DNA of 64,000 nt from Natronorubrum sediminis (lineage in GTDB: Archaea > Halobacteriota > Halobacteria > Halobacteriales > Natrialbaceae): contig NZ_FNWL01000001.1 of the NCBI RefSeq assembly GCF_900108095.1, positions 744,001-808,000 on the forward strand, in the 5' to 3' direction. The translations under genes were made by a program, and so were the position numbers. The notes under the pieces are model-generated. The model ran no database searches and was not told the origin of the DNA. It saw only the letters and a program-made list of their open reading frames with translations. The first letter of the stretch is position 1. Each line of letters starts with the position of its first letter. Below, one piece after another: positions 20,366-29,652 of the stretch.

Positions 20366-22093
20366 CTGGGCTCCCTCCGCGCGTACAAGCGATTCGTTCT
20401 CGTCGCCTGGCAGTTCCTCCCGCTGCTCGTCGCCTTCGCCCGTGACCGACGGCGGTTTCTGTTCTTCGGTCGGTCGCGACGGGTCGACTCGGAGACACAC
20501 CGCCAACGCGCCGAGGTGCTCCTCGAGTCGCTGTTGACGCTTGGACCGACGTTCATCAAACTCGGGCAACTGCTCTCGACGCGCCCCGACGTGTTGCCCC
20601 CCGCGTACATCGACGTGCTCTCGGCGCTTCAGGACGAGGTGCCACCAGCCGAGTGGGCGGACGCGAAAGCCGTGTTCGAGGACGAACTCGGTCCCGTCGA
20701 CGACTACTTCAGCGAGTTCGACACCGAGGCGATCAGCGGCGCGAGTCTGGGACAGGTGTACCGAGGACGCGTCGACCCGTCGTCCGACCTTGCTGGAAGA
20801 GACGAGGCCGACGACGCTACGGCCGAAAGCGACGCCCGCGAACGCGAGGTCGCCGTCAAAATCCGCCGTCCCGAAATCGAATCGCTCGTTTCGGCCGACC
20901 TCCGGGTCATCAAGTGGTCCCTTCCCATCTTGCTCACCTTCGTCGACGAGTCGCGGGCGTTCTCGCTCGAGAACCTCGCCGACGAGTTCGCCAAGACCAT
21001 CCGCGAGGAGATGGATTACGAGCGCGAAGCCGAGATGCTTCAGGAGATCCGAGGGAACTTCGAGGGCGACGACCGATTCCTCGTCCCGGACGTCCTCGAG
21101 AGCCACTCCGGTGAGCGCGTACTCACGATGGAGTACATCGAGGGGACGAAGATCAACGACGTCGACGCGCTCGATGAGAAGGGGATCGACCGAACCCAAA
21201 TCGCCGAAAACCTCGAGCGCTCGTACCTGCAGATGATCATCGACGACGGCGTCTTTCACGCCGATCCGCACCCGGGGAACCTCGCGGTGACGGACGACGG
21301 CCGGATCGTCTTCTACGACTTCGGGATGTCCGGCCGCGTCGATTCGTTCGTCCAGGAGAAGATCGTCGACTTCTACGTCGCGGTGGCCAACCAGGATATC
21401 GACGGCATTCTCGACGCGTTGATCGAGGTCGGAACGCTCAGTCCGGACGCCGACAGAGGCGTGATGGCCGAAGTCATGGAGATTGCGATCCAGGACGCCC
21501 GCGGGCAGGACGTCGAGCAGTATCGGATCAACCAGATCGTCGGCCAGATCGAAGATTCGATCTACGTCTTCCCGTTTCGTCTCCCCAAGAACCTCGCGCT
21601 CGTGCTTCGAGTCGCGACCGTCGTCGAAGGGGTCTGCGTGACCCTCGATCCCGAATTCGACTTCATCGACGTCGCGACGGACTACCTCACCGAAGAAGGC
21701 TATCGCGAGGAAACCGCCCGGCAGTACGTCGCGGAGACAGGCCAGCAACTCCGACAGACCGGCGAATCGTTGACGCGACTCGCTCCCAAGACCGAACGGA
21801 CGCTCGATCGACTTGAGCGCGACGACCTCTTCGTTCGCATCGGGCTCGAGGACGAGGAGGATGTCTTCAATACGTTCGCCAAGCGCTTGATTTACGGCAT
21901 GTTGCTTACGATGTCGCTGTTCTCGATGGGCGTCCTCTACGCCCTGCAAGCACCCGAGGCCAGCATCGTCGCTGCGGTCTTCTCGTTCGTCGTCGCGATT
22001 CAACTCTACCGGTCGTTTCGCGAGCCGCGTTCGACGCGCGTCAAGCCCCAGTTCACCCGCCAGAACATGCGCCAGCGACGCGAAGAGGAGTGA
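20366..22093 (+). CDS. ABC1/UbiB-family atypical kinase, apparent CTG start
   Basis: A 575-residue member of the ABC1/ADCK/UbiB protein-kinase-like family, linked in bacteria and mitochondria to quinone biosynthesis. KxGQ is at 65-68 (TFIKLGQLLSTRPDVLPP), followed by the Ala/Ser loop SGASLGQVYRG, an invariant Lys in VAVKIRRP, FHADPHPGNLAV and the DFG element FYDFGMSG. Two hydrophobic segments end the protein (LLTMSLFSMGVLYAL and ASIVAAVFSFVVAIQLY). Homology-type sequence (RAYKRFVLVAWQFLPLLVAF) extends upstream of the first GTG (20516) with no ATG, GTG or TTG before an in-frame TGA at 20357. A CTG at 20366 with GAGGTGA six bases ahead is the best start. Co-transcription with hsp20 is likely. 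Confidence 0.85.
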   Translation: MGSLRAYKRFVLVAWQFLPLLVAFARDRRRFLFFGRSRRVDSETHRQRAEVLLESLLTLGPTFIKLGQLLSTRPDVLPPAYIDVLSALQDEVPPAEWADAKAVFEDELGPVDDYFSEFDTEAISGASLGQVYRGRVDPSSDLAGRDEADDATAESDAREREVAVKIRRPEIESLVSADLRVIKWSLPILLTFVDESRAFSLENLADEFAKTIREEMDYEREAEMLQEIRGNFEGDDRFLVPDVLESHSGERVLTMEYIEGTKINDVDALDEKGIDRTQIAENLERSYLQMIIDDGVFHADPHPGNLAVTDDGRIVFYDFGMSGRVDSFVQEKIVDFYVAVANQDIDGILDALIEVGTLSPDADRGVMAEVMEIAIQDARGQDVEQYRINQIVGQIEDSIYVFPFRLPKNLALVLRVATVVEGVCVTLDPEFDFIDVATDYLTEEGYREETARQYVAETGQQLRQTGESLTRLAPKTERTLDRLERDDLFVRIGLEDEEDVFNTFAKRLIYGMLLTMSLFSMGVLYALQAPEASIVAAVFSFVVAIQLYRSFREPRSTRVKPQFTRQNMRQRREEE

Positions 22094-22178
22094 TCGTGGC
22101 CGGATATCGTCGGGGACTACTCGAGTCGAATCGAAAGCTACTGCTTCGTTCCCGACCGACGATTACTGACGGAGAGTC

Positions 22179-22715
22179 ATGACGGGTACACTGCTGCTCA
22201 TCGATGTCGGGTCGACGCTCGAGGACGCGGGCGGATTCCTTCAGTACCTGCTGGTATTCGTATTCGCGGCTATTCCGGTCGTGGAGATTCTGGTCGTCAT
22301 CCCCGTCGCGATCGGTGTCGGACTCGACCCGGTGCTCTCGGGCGTCTTCGCGTTCGCCGGAAACGTCGCCTCGATTTACGTCCTCATCGGCTTCCACAAA
22401 CAGCTCAGAGAGTGGTGGCACAGGCGCCGCGGGCGCGAGACGCGGACACGCGACGAGTTGAGTGAACCGCCCGACGAGGAGTCGGCGAGCGACCGGTACG
22501 CCCGTGCTCGAGGGCTCTGGGAACGGTACGGACTGCCTGGTATCGCAGTGGGCGGGCCGATCCTGACTGGCGTACATATCGCCGCACTCGTCGCCTTGCT
22601 GGCGGGGGGGTCGAACCGACTGGTCGCGGGCTGGATGACCGTCGGCATCGCGGCGTGGACGGTCGTGTTAGTAGCTGGTTCCGTATACGGATTCTCCTTG
22701 CTCGGCGTCGTCTGA
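22179..22715 (+). CDS. Small multidrug export family membrane protein
   Basis: A 178-residue membrane protein of the PF06695 (Sm_multidrug_ex) type. Segments include LVFVFAAIPVVEILVVIPVAIG, the conserved glycine-rich FAFAGNVASIYVLIGF helix, a charged loop (about 80-115) and two C-terminal helices (GPILTGVHIAALVALLAGG and AAWTVVLVAGSVYGFSL). The family name comes from annotation of bacterial relatives; transport activity is poorly documented. It follows the ABC1/UbiB gene by 85 bases and ends 15 bases before the convergent deoxyhypusine synthase gene. Confidence 0.8.
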   Translation: MTGTLLLIDVGSTLEDAGGFLQYLLVFVFAAIPVVEILVVIPVAIGVGLDPVLSGVFAFAGNVASIYVLIGFHKQLREWWHRRRGRETRTRDELSEPPDEESASDRYARARGLWERYGLPGIAVGGPILTGVHIAALVALLAGGSNRLVAGWMTVGIAAWTVVLVAGSVYGFSLLGVV

Positions 22716-22730
22716 ACGCCTCGAGTCGGC

Positions 22731-23765
22731 CTACGCCTCAAGTCGCTCGAGCGTGGCCGCGATCACGAGCGGTAGGCTGATCGTCGCGTCGCCGTAGACC
22801 GAGACGTTCTCGGCGTCTTTCTCGAGTTTACCCCACGAGCGGGCTTCCTCGAGGGTCGCACCCGAAAGTCCCCCTGTCTGTTTGGGGTCCATCGTCAACT
22901 GGACGCCGTAGTCGTAGGCTCCGGGCGTGACGAGCATCGTCTGGAGGGTGAAGTTCTTGGGGACGCCGCCGCCGACGACGAACGCGCCGGCTTTCTCGGC
23001 GTCGAAGGCGACGTCCGTGAGCGGTGACATGTCTGCCAGCGCGTCGAGCGAGAACGGCGAGGTCTGGGAGTACATCCACGCCTGCAGGCCGAGCACGGAG
23101 TCCTGAACGGCGGGGCAGTAAATCGGCACGTCGTGTTCGTACGCTGTGGCCGCGATGCCGGGGCCTTCTTCGATATCGTCGCGTTCGTTCACGTCGCTGT
23201 TCGCCCGACCCAGTTCCTCGGTGAAACGCTGGATCGAGACGGGACCCGATTCTTCGGCTTCTGTCTCGAGCACCGGAAAGACCTCCTCGCGCAGGTGTGA
23301 CTCGAAGTCCGCGAAGTACTCCTGGGGCAGGTAGACGTTGTAGATTCGATCGACGCCCTCGTCGCGAAGCGTCTCGTCGTGTTCGCGTTCGGTCTTCCCC
23401 TCGGCGTGGGCCGCGCCGTGGTGGTGTTTTCCGCCGATGGCTTCGATCGAGTCGTGCGTGAGATTCGCGCCGGTGGTCACCAGCACGTCGATGTGGCCCT
23501 CGCGGATCAGATCGGCGACGATCCGACGCATCCCCGTCGGGACCATCGCCCCCGCGAGGCTGAAGAAGACGGTCACGTCGTCGGCGAACATCGATTCCGT
23601 CACGTCGACGGCTTCGTGGAGGTCCGCAGCACCGACGCCGGCGTTCCCGTACTGCTCGGCGAGTTCGCCAACCGTCATGCCAGCACGGGCCTCGGCGTGG
23701 CCGATGGGGTCGTGCGAAAACGTCTCTCGTTCTGGAGTGTGACTCGAGTCGTGATCGTCGCTCAT
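22731..23765 (-). CDS. dhs: Deoxyhypusine synthase-family protein
   Basis: An NAD-dependent enzyme that transfers an aminobutyl (or related) group to the target lysine of aIF5A. The 344-residue protein has the family hallmarks: VTVFFSLAGAMVPTGMRR, VTTGANLTHDSIEAIGG, and the active-site lysine at K270 in GGGVPKNFTLQ. A His/Gly-rich insertion lies near residues 113-124 (KHHHGAAHAEG). The substrate protein aIF5A is encoded at 32191 and a ureohydrolase next to it, which together suit the agmatine-based route proposed for Haloferax. ATG 23765 begins an acidic N-terminal extension. Confidence 0.94.
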   Translation of the reverse strand: MSDDHDSSHTPERETFSHDPIGHAEARAGMTVGELAEQYGNAGVGAADLHEAVDVTESMFADDVTVFFSLAGAMVPTGMRRIVADLIREGHIDVLVTTGANLTHDSIEAIGGKHHHGAAHAEGKTEREHDETLRDEGVDRIYNVYLPQEYFADFESHLREEVFPVLETEAEESGPVSIQRFTEELGRANSDVNERDDIEEGPGIAATAYEHDVPIYCPAVQDSVLGLQAWMYSQTSPFSLDALADMSPLTDVAFDAEKAGAFVVGGGVPKNFTLQTMLVTPGAYDYGVQLTMDPKQTGGLSGATLEEARSWGKLEKDAENVSVYGDATISLPLVIAATLERLEA

Positions 23766-23895
23766 GTCCGTTGGTGGGCGCGCCAGCGCTTTGAACGCCG
23801 CGGTCTTCGCGAAGAATGTGTGCGCGGGACCTCGTCGTTCTCCCGCCCTCGAGTCACTGGAAGGCCGGTTCCAACAGCTGAGCCGTCTTCGACAG

Positions 23896-24879
23896 CTACG
23901 CCGTTTCCTCAGCCTCCTCTGGATTCTCGAACGGGAATTCGGCGTCGGGATCGGGATAGACAGGGCACGGACACGCCTCGCCGGTCTCCGTCTCGATCGA
24001 CGCGCTGTCGACTTCCTGCCCGTCCTCGAGCAAGACGACCGACGCCGCTCCGTCCGTTACCGGAACCGGGAAGCACGCGGTCGACTTCGCGGGCACGACG
24101 AGTTCCCCCTGTTCGCAGTCGAGGGTGGACTCGTCCGCCGACTCGACGCTACTCGACGCTTCTTCCGACGCAGCGGCCTCGTCGTCCGCTGGCGTCTCGT
24201 CACCGTCGTCCTCGCTTACTTCGACGACGACCTCGCCGAAGAACGCCTCCTGACAGGCCTCGAGTTCGGGATTGGTCGCCGTCACGTCGCCGTCACCCGG
24301 AACCGGCTCCCCGTCGTCGTGAAACGCCTCCGCATAGCCGACGATGGCGTCCTCGGGGACGTTCTCGACCTCGGTGATGTCGATCGTCTGTTCGCCCTCG
24401 ACCGGCCCGACGAACTCGATGACGTTTCCTATCTCATCGTTCTCTACGAACAGCGCCTCGAACGAGGCCGCCGCGAAGTCTCCAACGACGCGGATCGTCT
24501 GGCAATCGAGGTACTCGATTCCCTCCTCGGGTTCGTCGGGCTCCTTCTCGTCTTCTTTCGGCGTCTCGAGACGCCACTTGAGGTCGGCGTCGCGTTTCCC
24601 GCGATTAGCGACGCAGAATGCAGCGCCGCCATGTTCCTCGTCGATACACTTCGGGATCAGCGACAGTCGGTCGGACGCACCGGTCTCTTCAGGTTGATCG
24701 TCGCCCGTCGCGTCACCCTCGGGATTGTTATCGCCGTTGATGTCGCCTGTCTCTTCGGTATCGTCGGTATCGTCGTCGGCGCTCACGCTCGAGAGGCCGA
24801 TCGCGCCACCGCCGACGAGTGTGCCCACGGCTCCGAGTGCCTGTAACTGCTCGCGTCTGGAGTAAGTCTCTCGTGTCAT
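23896..24879 (-). CDS. Tat-exported acidic protein with paired cysteines, unknown
   Basis: A 327-residue protein with a twin-arginine signal (YSRREQLQALG followed by AVGTLVGGGAIGLSSVSA). The mature part is strongly acidic, with at least two beta-rich modules. The first starts near CIDEEHGGAAFCVANRG and has WRLETP and FEALFVENDEIGNV. The second has LDCEQGELVVPAKSTACFPV. An Asp/Glu/Ser linker joins them, and the end is CPCPVYPDPDAEF. Cysteine pairs could form disulfides outside the cell. No known enzyme domain is recognised. ATG 24879 is chosen because it starts the Tat signal; the frame is open to 25197. Confidence 0.75.
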   Translation of the reverse strand: MTRETYSRREQLQALGAVGTLVGGGAIGLSSVSADDDTDDTEETGDINGDNNPEGDATGDDQPEETGASDRLSLIPKCIDEEHGGAAFCVANRGKRDADLKWRLETPKEDEKEPDEPEEGIEYLDCQTIRVVGDFAAASFEALFVENDEIGNVIEFVGPVEGEQTIDITEVENVPEDAIVGYAEAFHDDGEPVPGDGDVTATNPELEACQEAFFGEVVVEVSEDDGDETPADDEAAASEEASSSVESADESTLDCEQGELVVPAKSTACFPVPVTDGAASVVLLEDGQEVDSASIETETGEACPCPVYPDPDAEFPFENPEEAEETA

Positions 24880-24885
24880 GATCGT

Positions 24886-24895
24886 ACTCCGGAGT
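24886..24895. promoter_or_regulatory. 10-base palindrome just upstream of the Tat-protein start
   Basis: ACTCCGGAGT lies 7-16 bases ahead of the start codon at 24879. It is a possible operator, supported by symmetry and position only. Confidence 0.25.
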
Positions 24896-25151
24896 TGTGC
24901 CTCTGGAGTGGATGAACCGAACAGATCGACGAGCATTGTTAGCTGGAAACTGTTACCGTTGCAAACGTCGTACGATCGAGTATTACACGAACGCTTGATG
25001 GTAAGGACTGCCTGGGTCGAGTAGCGTCGAAAGAGGGCTAACCGTTGTAAAATAGTGCAGTTGAGCGGGCGTTCTCGCCGCTCGATCCAACTTTCGGCCC
25101 GCGAGCGCGTCGTCCGTACGAGTCGACTACGGCCGAAGCGAAGCGACGCGC

Positions 25152-25919
25152 TTACAATCCCGTTGGAACGTCGACATACGTCGTCTCGAGACCCCACTCT
25201 TCGACCAGGTTCTGGAGCGCGCGGACACCGAAGGTCTCCGTCGCGTAGTGGCCGGCGAGGAAGACCGTTACACCTCGCTCTCGAGCCTCGTGGTAGGCCT
25301 TCTGCTTCCCTTCGCCCGTGACGAGCGCGTCCACGCCGGCGGCTTCGGCTTCGGCGAGCCAGTCAGTGCCGCTACCGGTGATGATCGCGATCTCCTCGAG
25401 TTCGTCGGGGCCGCCCTCGAGCACCTGTACGGGGTTTTCGCGGCCCTCGAGCGACGTTTCCAGTCGTTCCTGAACCTGGGTCGTCGTGTACGATTCTGGT
25501 GCGACACCCCGCTGGCCGATGTACTCGGGGCCGAGTTCGCCGAAGGGGGTTCGATCCTCGAGGTCGAGTACGTCCGCGACACCGGCGGCGTTGCCGAGTT
25601 CCTGGTGGCCGTCGAGGGGGAGATGGGAGACGTACAGTGCGAGGTCGTTCTCGAGGAGCGTCTCGACGTTCTCGTACGTGCGGCCGGTGACGCGATCGAA
25701 TCCGCCCCAGGAGATTCCGTGGTGGGTGAGAAGGACGTCGGCACCGGCGTCGGCCGCGCGTTCGAACGTCTCCTGGACGCCGTCGACGGCGACGGCGACG
25801 TGTTCGACCTCGGCGCTGTCGGGGCCGACCTGCAGGCCGTTCGCGCTGGCGTCGAGGTCGGCGTACGCGTCGGTTCGGAGCTCCTCGTCGAGTCTGTCGA
25901 CGAATTCGGCGAGTTCCAT
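25152..25919 (-). CDS. Nif3-like dinuclear metal centre protein
   Basis: A 255-residue member of the NIF3/DUF34 family, which forms toroidal hexamers with a two-metal site. Ligand motifs are visible: LLTHHGISWGG (His-His), YVSHLPLDGH and, near the end, FLAGHYATETFG. Residues about 25-35 (DASANGLQVG) match the conserved family start. A GTP cyclohydrolase I type 2 label is often applied, but the physiological role is unsettled. ATG 25919 starts the conserved region; the frame is open far upstream antisense to intergenic and oxidase sequence. It lies 83 bases downstream of the oxidase gene on the same strand. Confidence 0.9.
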   Translation of the reverse strand: MELAEFVDRLDEELRTDAYADLDASANGLQVGPDSAEVEHVAVAVDGVQETFERAADAGADVLLTHHGISWGGFDRVTGRTYENVETLLENDLALYVSHLPLDGHQELGNAAGVADVLDLEDRTPFGELGPEYIGQRGVAPESYTTTQVQERLETSLEGRENPVQVLEGGPDELEEIAIITGSGTDWLAEAEAAGVDALVTGEGKQKAYHEARERGVTVFLAGHYATETFGVRALQNLVEEWGLETTYVDVPTGL

Positions 25920-26002
25920 AGCTGGCTGTTGCCCGGCGGGGCTCTTGTATCCGGCTGTCGATCCCGACGAGACGAAGGAGAGAAATTCCCGCGTCCGGCG
26001 AC

Positions 26003-28474
26003 TCACATCAGGTAGAACAGCGGGAACAGGAACACCCAGACGATGTCGACGAAGTGCCAGTAGAGCCCGAAGAACTCCACCGGCCGACTGTCCTCGAGGT
26101 AGGCGTCGATGCTGGTGATCCGGTAGATCATGAAGATCGCGATCAGGAGACCAAAGAGCACGTGTAAGGCGTGTAAGCCGGTGGTGACGTAGTAGACCGA
26201 GTACTCGAGGCCGTACCACCAGTACTCGCCGTCGGCGAACTTCATGCTGTACTCGTAGGCCTTGACGCCCATGAACGACAGCCCCAGCAGTAAGGTGGCG
26301 CTCATCGCGGCGAGGAGCCCGCGCTTGTTCTTCCGCTCGGCAAACGACAGCGCGAGGACGACGGTGAAACTCGAGGTGAGCAAGATGTAGGTGTTGAGCA
26401 GACCCGGCCACGAGGCGAACGGAACGGTCTCCCAGTTGCCCCAGCCCATGTGCAGGCGCATGAAGACGAACGCGCCGATGACGGCCCCGAAGACGACGAC
26501 GTCCGACGCGAGGAACACCCAGACGCCCATTTTCGTCGTTCCGATGCCCTGGAACGGCCACCGTTCGGCGATCGCCATCTCGGGGGCGACGAACTCCTCG
26601 CGACCGTACTGGAAGAGCGTGTAGCCCAGAATCGCGACGCCCAGAATCGTCAACACGGGATAGACGATGTTCGGCGCGGCGGCGGTGCCGTCGAGTGCCT
26701 CAGGAGCCGTTCCGGTTCCCTCCGCATAGGAAACCATGTACGGCGTGATACCGGAGACGCCGAGGAAGAAGACGAATATCCCGAAGCCGATGCCAAACGG
26801 CCAGATGCTCGCGTGATCGACGTGGGCCTCTTGGACTGCCTCCTCGGCGGCGACGCCGCCGTCCGTCGCCGCCTGCGAGTCCTCGACGAACTCGAGGCGA
26901 CCACTGGCGTAACTCGGCCGTTCTTCCCAGTTCTCGAGGGGCGGTGGCGAACTCGTGGCCCACTCGGCAGTCCGGGAGAACTCCCAGGGATTGTCGGGTG
27001 CGGCGGGGCCCGAGGCCCAACTCTTCGCGAACGTGTAGAACATGATCAGGAACGACGCGCCGAGGACGAACGCGCCGACGGTCGCTAGCTGGTGGTAGAT
27101 CTGCATCCCCTCGCCGAAGTTGAAGACGCGTCGGGGTGTCTCCCAGGCGAGAAACATCGGGAAGTAGAGCAGGTTGAACCCGATGAAGTACACCGCGAAG
27201 TTGAGTTTCCCGAGTGCTTCCGAGTACATCTTCCCGGTGATTTTGGGCCACCAGTAGTAGAGGCCGCCAACGAGGGCTGTCACGCCCGAAACCATCACGT
27301 AGTGGAAGTGAGCGACGACCCAGTAGGTGCCACGGAACTCGTAGTCCAATACGACGGCACCGAGGAACACCCCGGTAATTCCACCGAGGATGAACAAGAC
27401 GAGCGCGCCGAGACTGAACAGGAACGGCGTCGTGAGCCTGACCCGACCCTTGACCATCGTGTAGATCAGTGCGAAGACCATCAGGTCGAACGGCAACGAG
27501 ATCCCGATAGTCGTCGCCATTATCAGGGTCTTGATCTCCAAGTTGATCGTCGTCAAGAACATGTGGTGCATCCAGACCAAAAAGGACTGGACGGCTACGA
27601 GCACCATCGCGATGATGACCCACTTCCGCCCGACGAGTCGCCTTCCAGTGAACGTCTGGAACGTCTCGAATATAACTCCTAACGCGGGGAAGAAGACGAT
27701 GTACACCTCCGGATGGCCGAAGAACCAGAACAGGTGCGCCCAGAGGAGACTCGAGCCCTGATCGGTCGCCATGTACTGCGTCAAGAAGATGCGATCACTC
27801 GCCTGTAACAACAACGCAGCGAGTAAGGCGGCGAATGCGAACAGCATCATCCAGACCGTGAGCAGCCACGTCCAGGTGAACAGCGGCATGTTCCAGAGGC
27901 CGAGCCCTTCTGCCCGACAGCGGTGGATCGTCGTGATGAAGTTCACCGTCCCGATGGTGATCGAGAGAACGAATATGATCAAGGCGAGAATCGTGGCGTT
28001 CCCACCCGTCGTCGCTTCCATCGCCGGCGTGTACATCGGGACGTTGAGCGGCGCGTACATCGTCCAGCCGCCGGCGAACGTCCGTCCCTGGAAGAACGAA
28101 ATCGCAAAGAGGATCCCCGAGAACAGGTAAAACCAGTAGCTCATCGCGTTCAGGCGTGGGAACGCGAGGTCTTTCGCGCCGATCTGTAGGGGGACGACGT
28201 AGTTCGCGAACCCGGTCGCGATAGGCGAGAGGAACCAAAACACCATCAACAGCCCGTGGGCCGAGACGGCCTGATTGAACTCGGCGCCGGAGAGAAAACC
28301 CGTTCCGCCCGCTTCCCAGAGTTGGACACGGAAGAGTAACGCGAGGACACCGCCCAAGAGGAGAAAGAACAGCGACGTGGCGAGGTAGAGGATTCCGACG
28401 TCCTTGTGGTTCGTCGTAACTAACCAGCGCTTGACGGTCGTCATCGGTGGCAGGTCACTCACGTGTACCACCAT
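26003..28474 (-). CDS. Cytochrome c oxidase-type subunit I / subunit III fusion (CoxAC)
   Basis: A terminal haem-copper oxidase core of about 823 residues. The CoxA part, residues 1 to about 530, has some 12 helices. It carries the low-spin haem ligand in NQAVSAHGLLMVFWF, the CuB and cross-linked His-Tyr site in FFGHPEVYI, the two CuB histidines in FLVWMHHMF and the haem ligands in VVAHFHYVM. After a hydrophilic acidic linker (about 505-570) a CoxC part of about 7 helices follows, ending YWHFVDIVWVFLFPLFYL. GHPEVYI places it in the A-type oxidases that reduce oxygen and pump protons. No subunit II gene is within the window. GTG/ATG starts at 28486, 28474 and 28444 are in frame; 28474 is a compromise. 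Confidence 0.93.
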   Translation of the reverse strand: MVVHVSDLPPMTTVKRWLVTTNHKDVGILYLATSLFFLLLGGVLALLFRVQLWEAGGTGFLSGAEFNQAVSAHGLLMVFWFLSPIATGFANYVVPLQIGAKDLAFPRLNAMSYWFYLFSGILFAISFFQGRTFAGGWTMYAPLNVPMYTPAMEATTGGNATILALIIFVLSITIGTVNFITTIHRCRAEGLGLWNMPLFTWTWLLTVWMMLFAFAALLAALLLQASDRIFLTQYMATDQGSSLLWAHLFWFFGHPEVYIVFFPALGVIFETFQTFTGRRLVGRKWVIIAMVLVAVQSFLVWMHHMFLTTINLEIKTLIMATTIGISLPFDLMVFALIYTMVKGRVRLTTPFLFSLGALVLFILGGITGVFLGAVVLDYEFRGTYWVVAHFHYVMVSGVTALVGGLYYWWPKITGKMYSEALGKLNFAVYFIGFNLLYFPMFLAWETPRRVFNFGEGMQIYHQLATVGAFVLGASFLIMFYTFAKSWASGPAAPDNPWEFSRTAEWATSSPPPLENWEERPSYASGRLEFVEDSQAATDGGVAAEEAVQEAHVDHASIWPFGIGFGIFVFFLGVSGITPYMVSYAEGTGTAPEALDGTAAAPNIVYPVLTILGVAILGYTLFQYGREEFVAPEMAIAERWPFQGIGTTKMGVWVFLASDVVVFGAVIGAFVFMRLHMGWGNWETVPFASWPGLLNTYILLTSSFTVVLALSFAERKNKRGLLAAMSATLLLGLSFMGVKAYEYSMKFADGEYWWYGLEYSVYYVTTGLHALHVLFGLLIAIFMIYRITSIDAYLEDSRPVEFFGLYWHFVDIVWVFLFPLFYLM

Positions 28475-28666
28475 CCACACCGGCACTCACAGTCTCCAGT
28501 CGGTTTCCCGTCTCGGACGTACCACTGACCCGTCGAACATTAGACAGACGATTCAGGAAGCCCATTAACAGCAAATTCGACACCTGATCTCCGTATCAAT
28601 GTATGTGGTGCATGTGCAAGGACTCGAGAGTGCCATTTACCACCCTGCAAGCCGATAGTCTCGCGT

Positions 28667-29584
28667 ATGGCACGCGAGACGATTTCCCACGAGACGGGTG
28701 CGATCTACGAATTCACGCCGAACCTCGAGTCGATCGCGACGGTTGAGTCGGGAGCCCAACTCACGATCGAGACGCGAGACAGTTTAGACGGCGCGATACA
28801 GGACGACTCGGACGTCATCGACTCGATTCCCGAGGAGGTCAACGCCGCGACGGGCCCGATCGAAATCGAGGGTGCAACGCCGGGTGATGTCCTCGCCGTC
28901 GAGATCGAAGCCGTTCGACTCGACGAACCGCTTGGCCGAGTCATCACCATCGACGGCTTCGGGTTGCTCGACGAATACGACGACATCGAGGCTCCGCGAA
29001 CGCAGACGACACCAGTGACGGACGACGGCGACGCCATCGAATTCGACGATCTCGAGGTCCCCGTCGACCCAGTCATCGGCACGATCGGCGTCGCACCGGA
29101 ATCTGAGTCGTACACGACGCTCGTTCCTCACGACCACGGCGGCAACCTCGACACGACGGACGTAACGGCGGGGAACACGATCTATTTCCCCGTCTTCCAG
29201 GAGGGCGCAATGCTCGCGATGGGCGACTGCAAGGCCGCGATGGCCGACGGCGAGATGTGTGGCACCGGCGCGGAAATCGCGACCGAAATCGACGTCACCG
29301 TCGACGTGATCGACGGCGGCGCGGCCGATATCGACCTCGAGCGCCCCCTCGTCGAGACTCCCGACGCGTGGAAACCCCTCGCGAGCGCCGAAACGATCGA
29401 GGAAGCCTGCGAACTCGCGAATCGGGACGCCATCGACCTGCTCGCGGCCGAACACGGGTTCGACAATACCGACGCGTATCTCCTCTCGAGTCTGGTGGGT
29501 GGCCTCGAGATCAGCCAGGTGGTCGACCCGCTGGTGACGGTGCGCAACTCGATTCCGAAGGCGTACCTCACCTCACCGTTCTGA
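28667..29584 (+). CDS. Acetamidase/formamidase family protein
   Basis: A 305-residue member of PF03069 (FmdA/AmdA), amidohydrolases that release ammonia from formamide or acetamide. Family features are TGPIEIEGATPGDVLAVEIE near residues 58-78, the GTIGVAPE segment, HDHGGNLDTTDVTAG (metal and active-site region), GDCKAAMADGEMCGTG and a C-terminal SQVVDPLVTVRNSIPK. It is cytosolic. A TATA-like TTTACC lies about 30 bases ahead of ATG 28667. The real substrate is unproven; the family also contains formamidase-like proteins of other roles. Confidence 0.9.
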   Translation: MARETISHETGAIYEFTPNLESIATVESGAQLTIETRDSLDGAIQDDSDVIDSIPEEVNAATGPIEIEGATPGDVLAVEIEAVRLDEPLGRVITIDGFGLLDEYDDIEAPRTQTTPVTDDGDAIEFDDLEVPVDPVIGTIGVAPESESYTTLVPHDHGGNLDTTDVTAGNTIYFPVFQEGAMLAMGDCKAAMADGEMCGTGAEIATEIDVTVDVIDGGAADIDLERPLVETPDAWKPLASAETIEEACELANRDAIDLLAAEHGFDNTDAYLLSSLVGGLEISQVVDPLVTVRNSIPKAYLTSPF

Positions 29585-29652
29585 TCGCCACGGTTCATTG
29601 CCCCCCAATTTGTTGAACAATACTTATGTTCGAGGTGTACTGTGGTTGAGAC

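Noticed and set aside
20123-22003. Long minus-strand open frame of 626 codons
   Set aside because: Antisense to the ABC1/UbiB kinase, which has all family motifs; Arg-rich ends and no domain.
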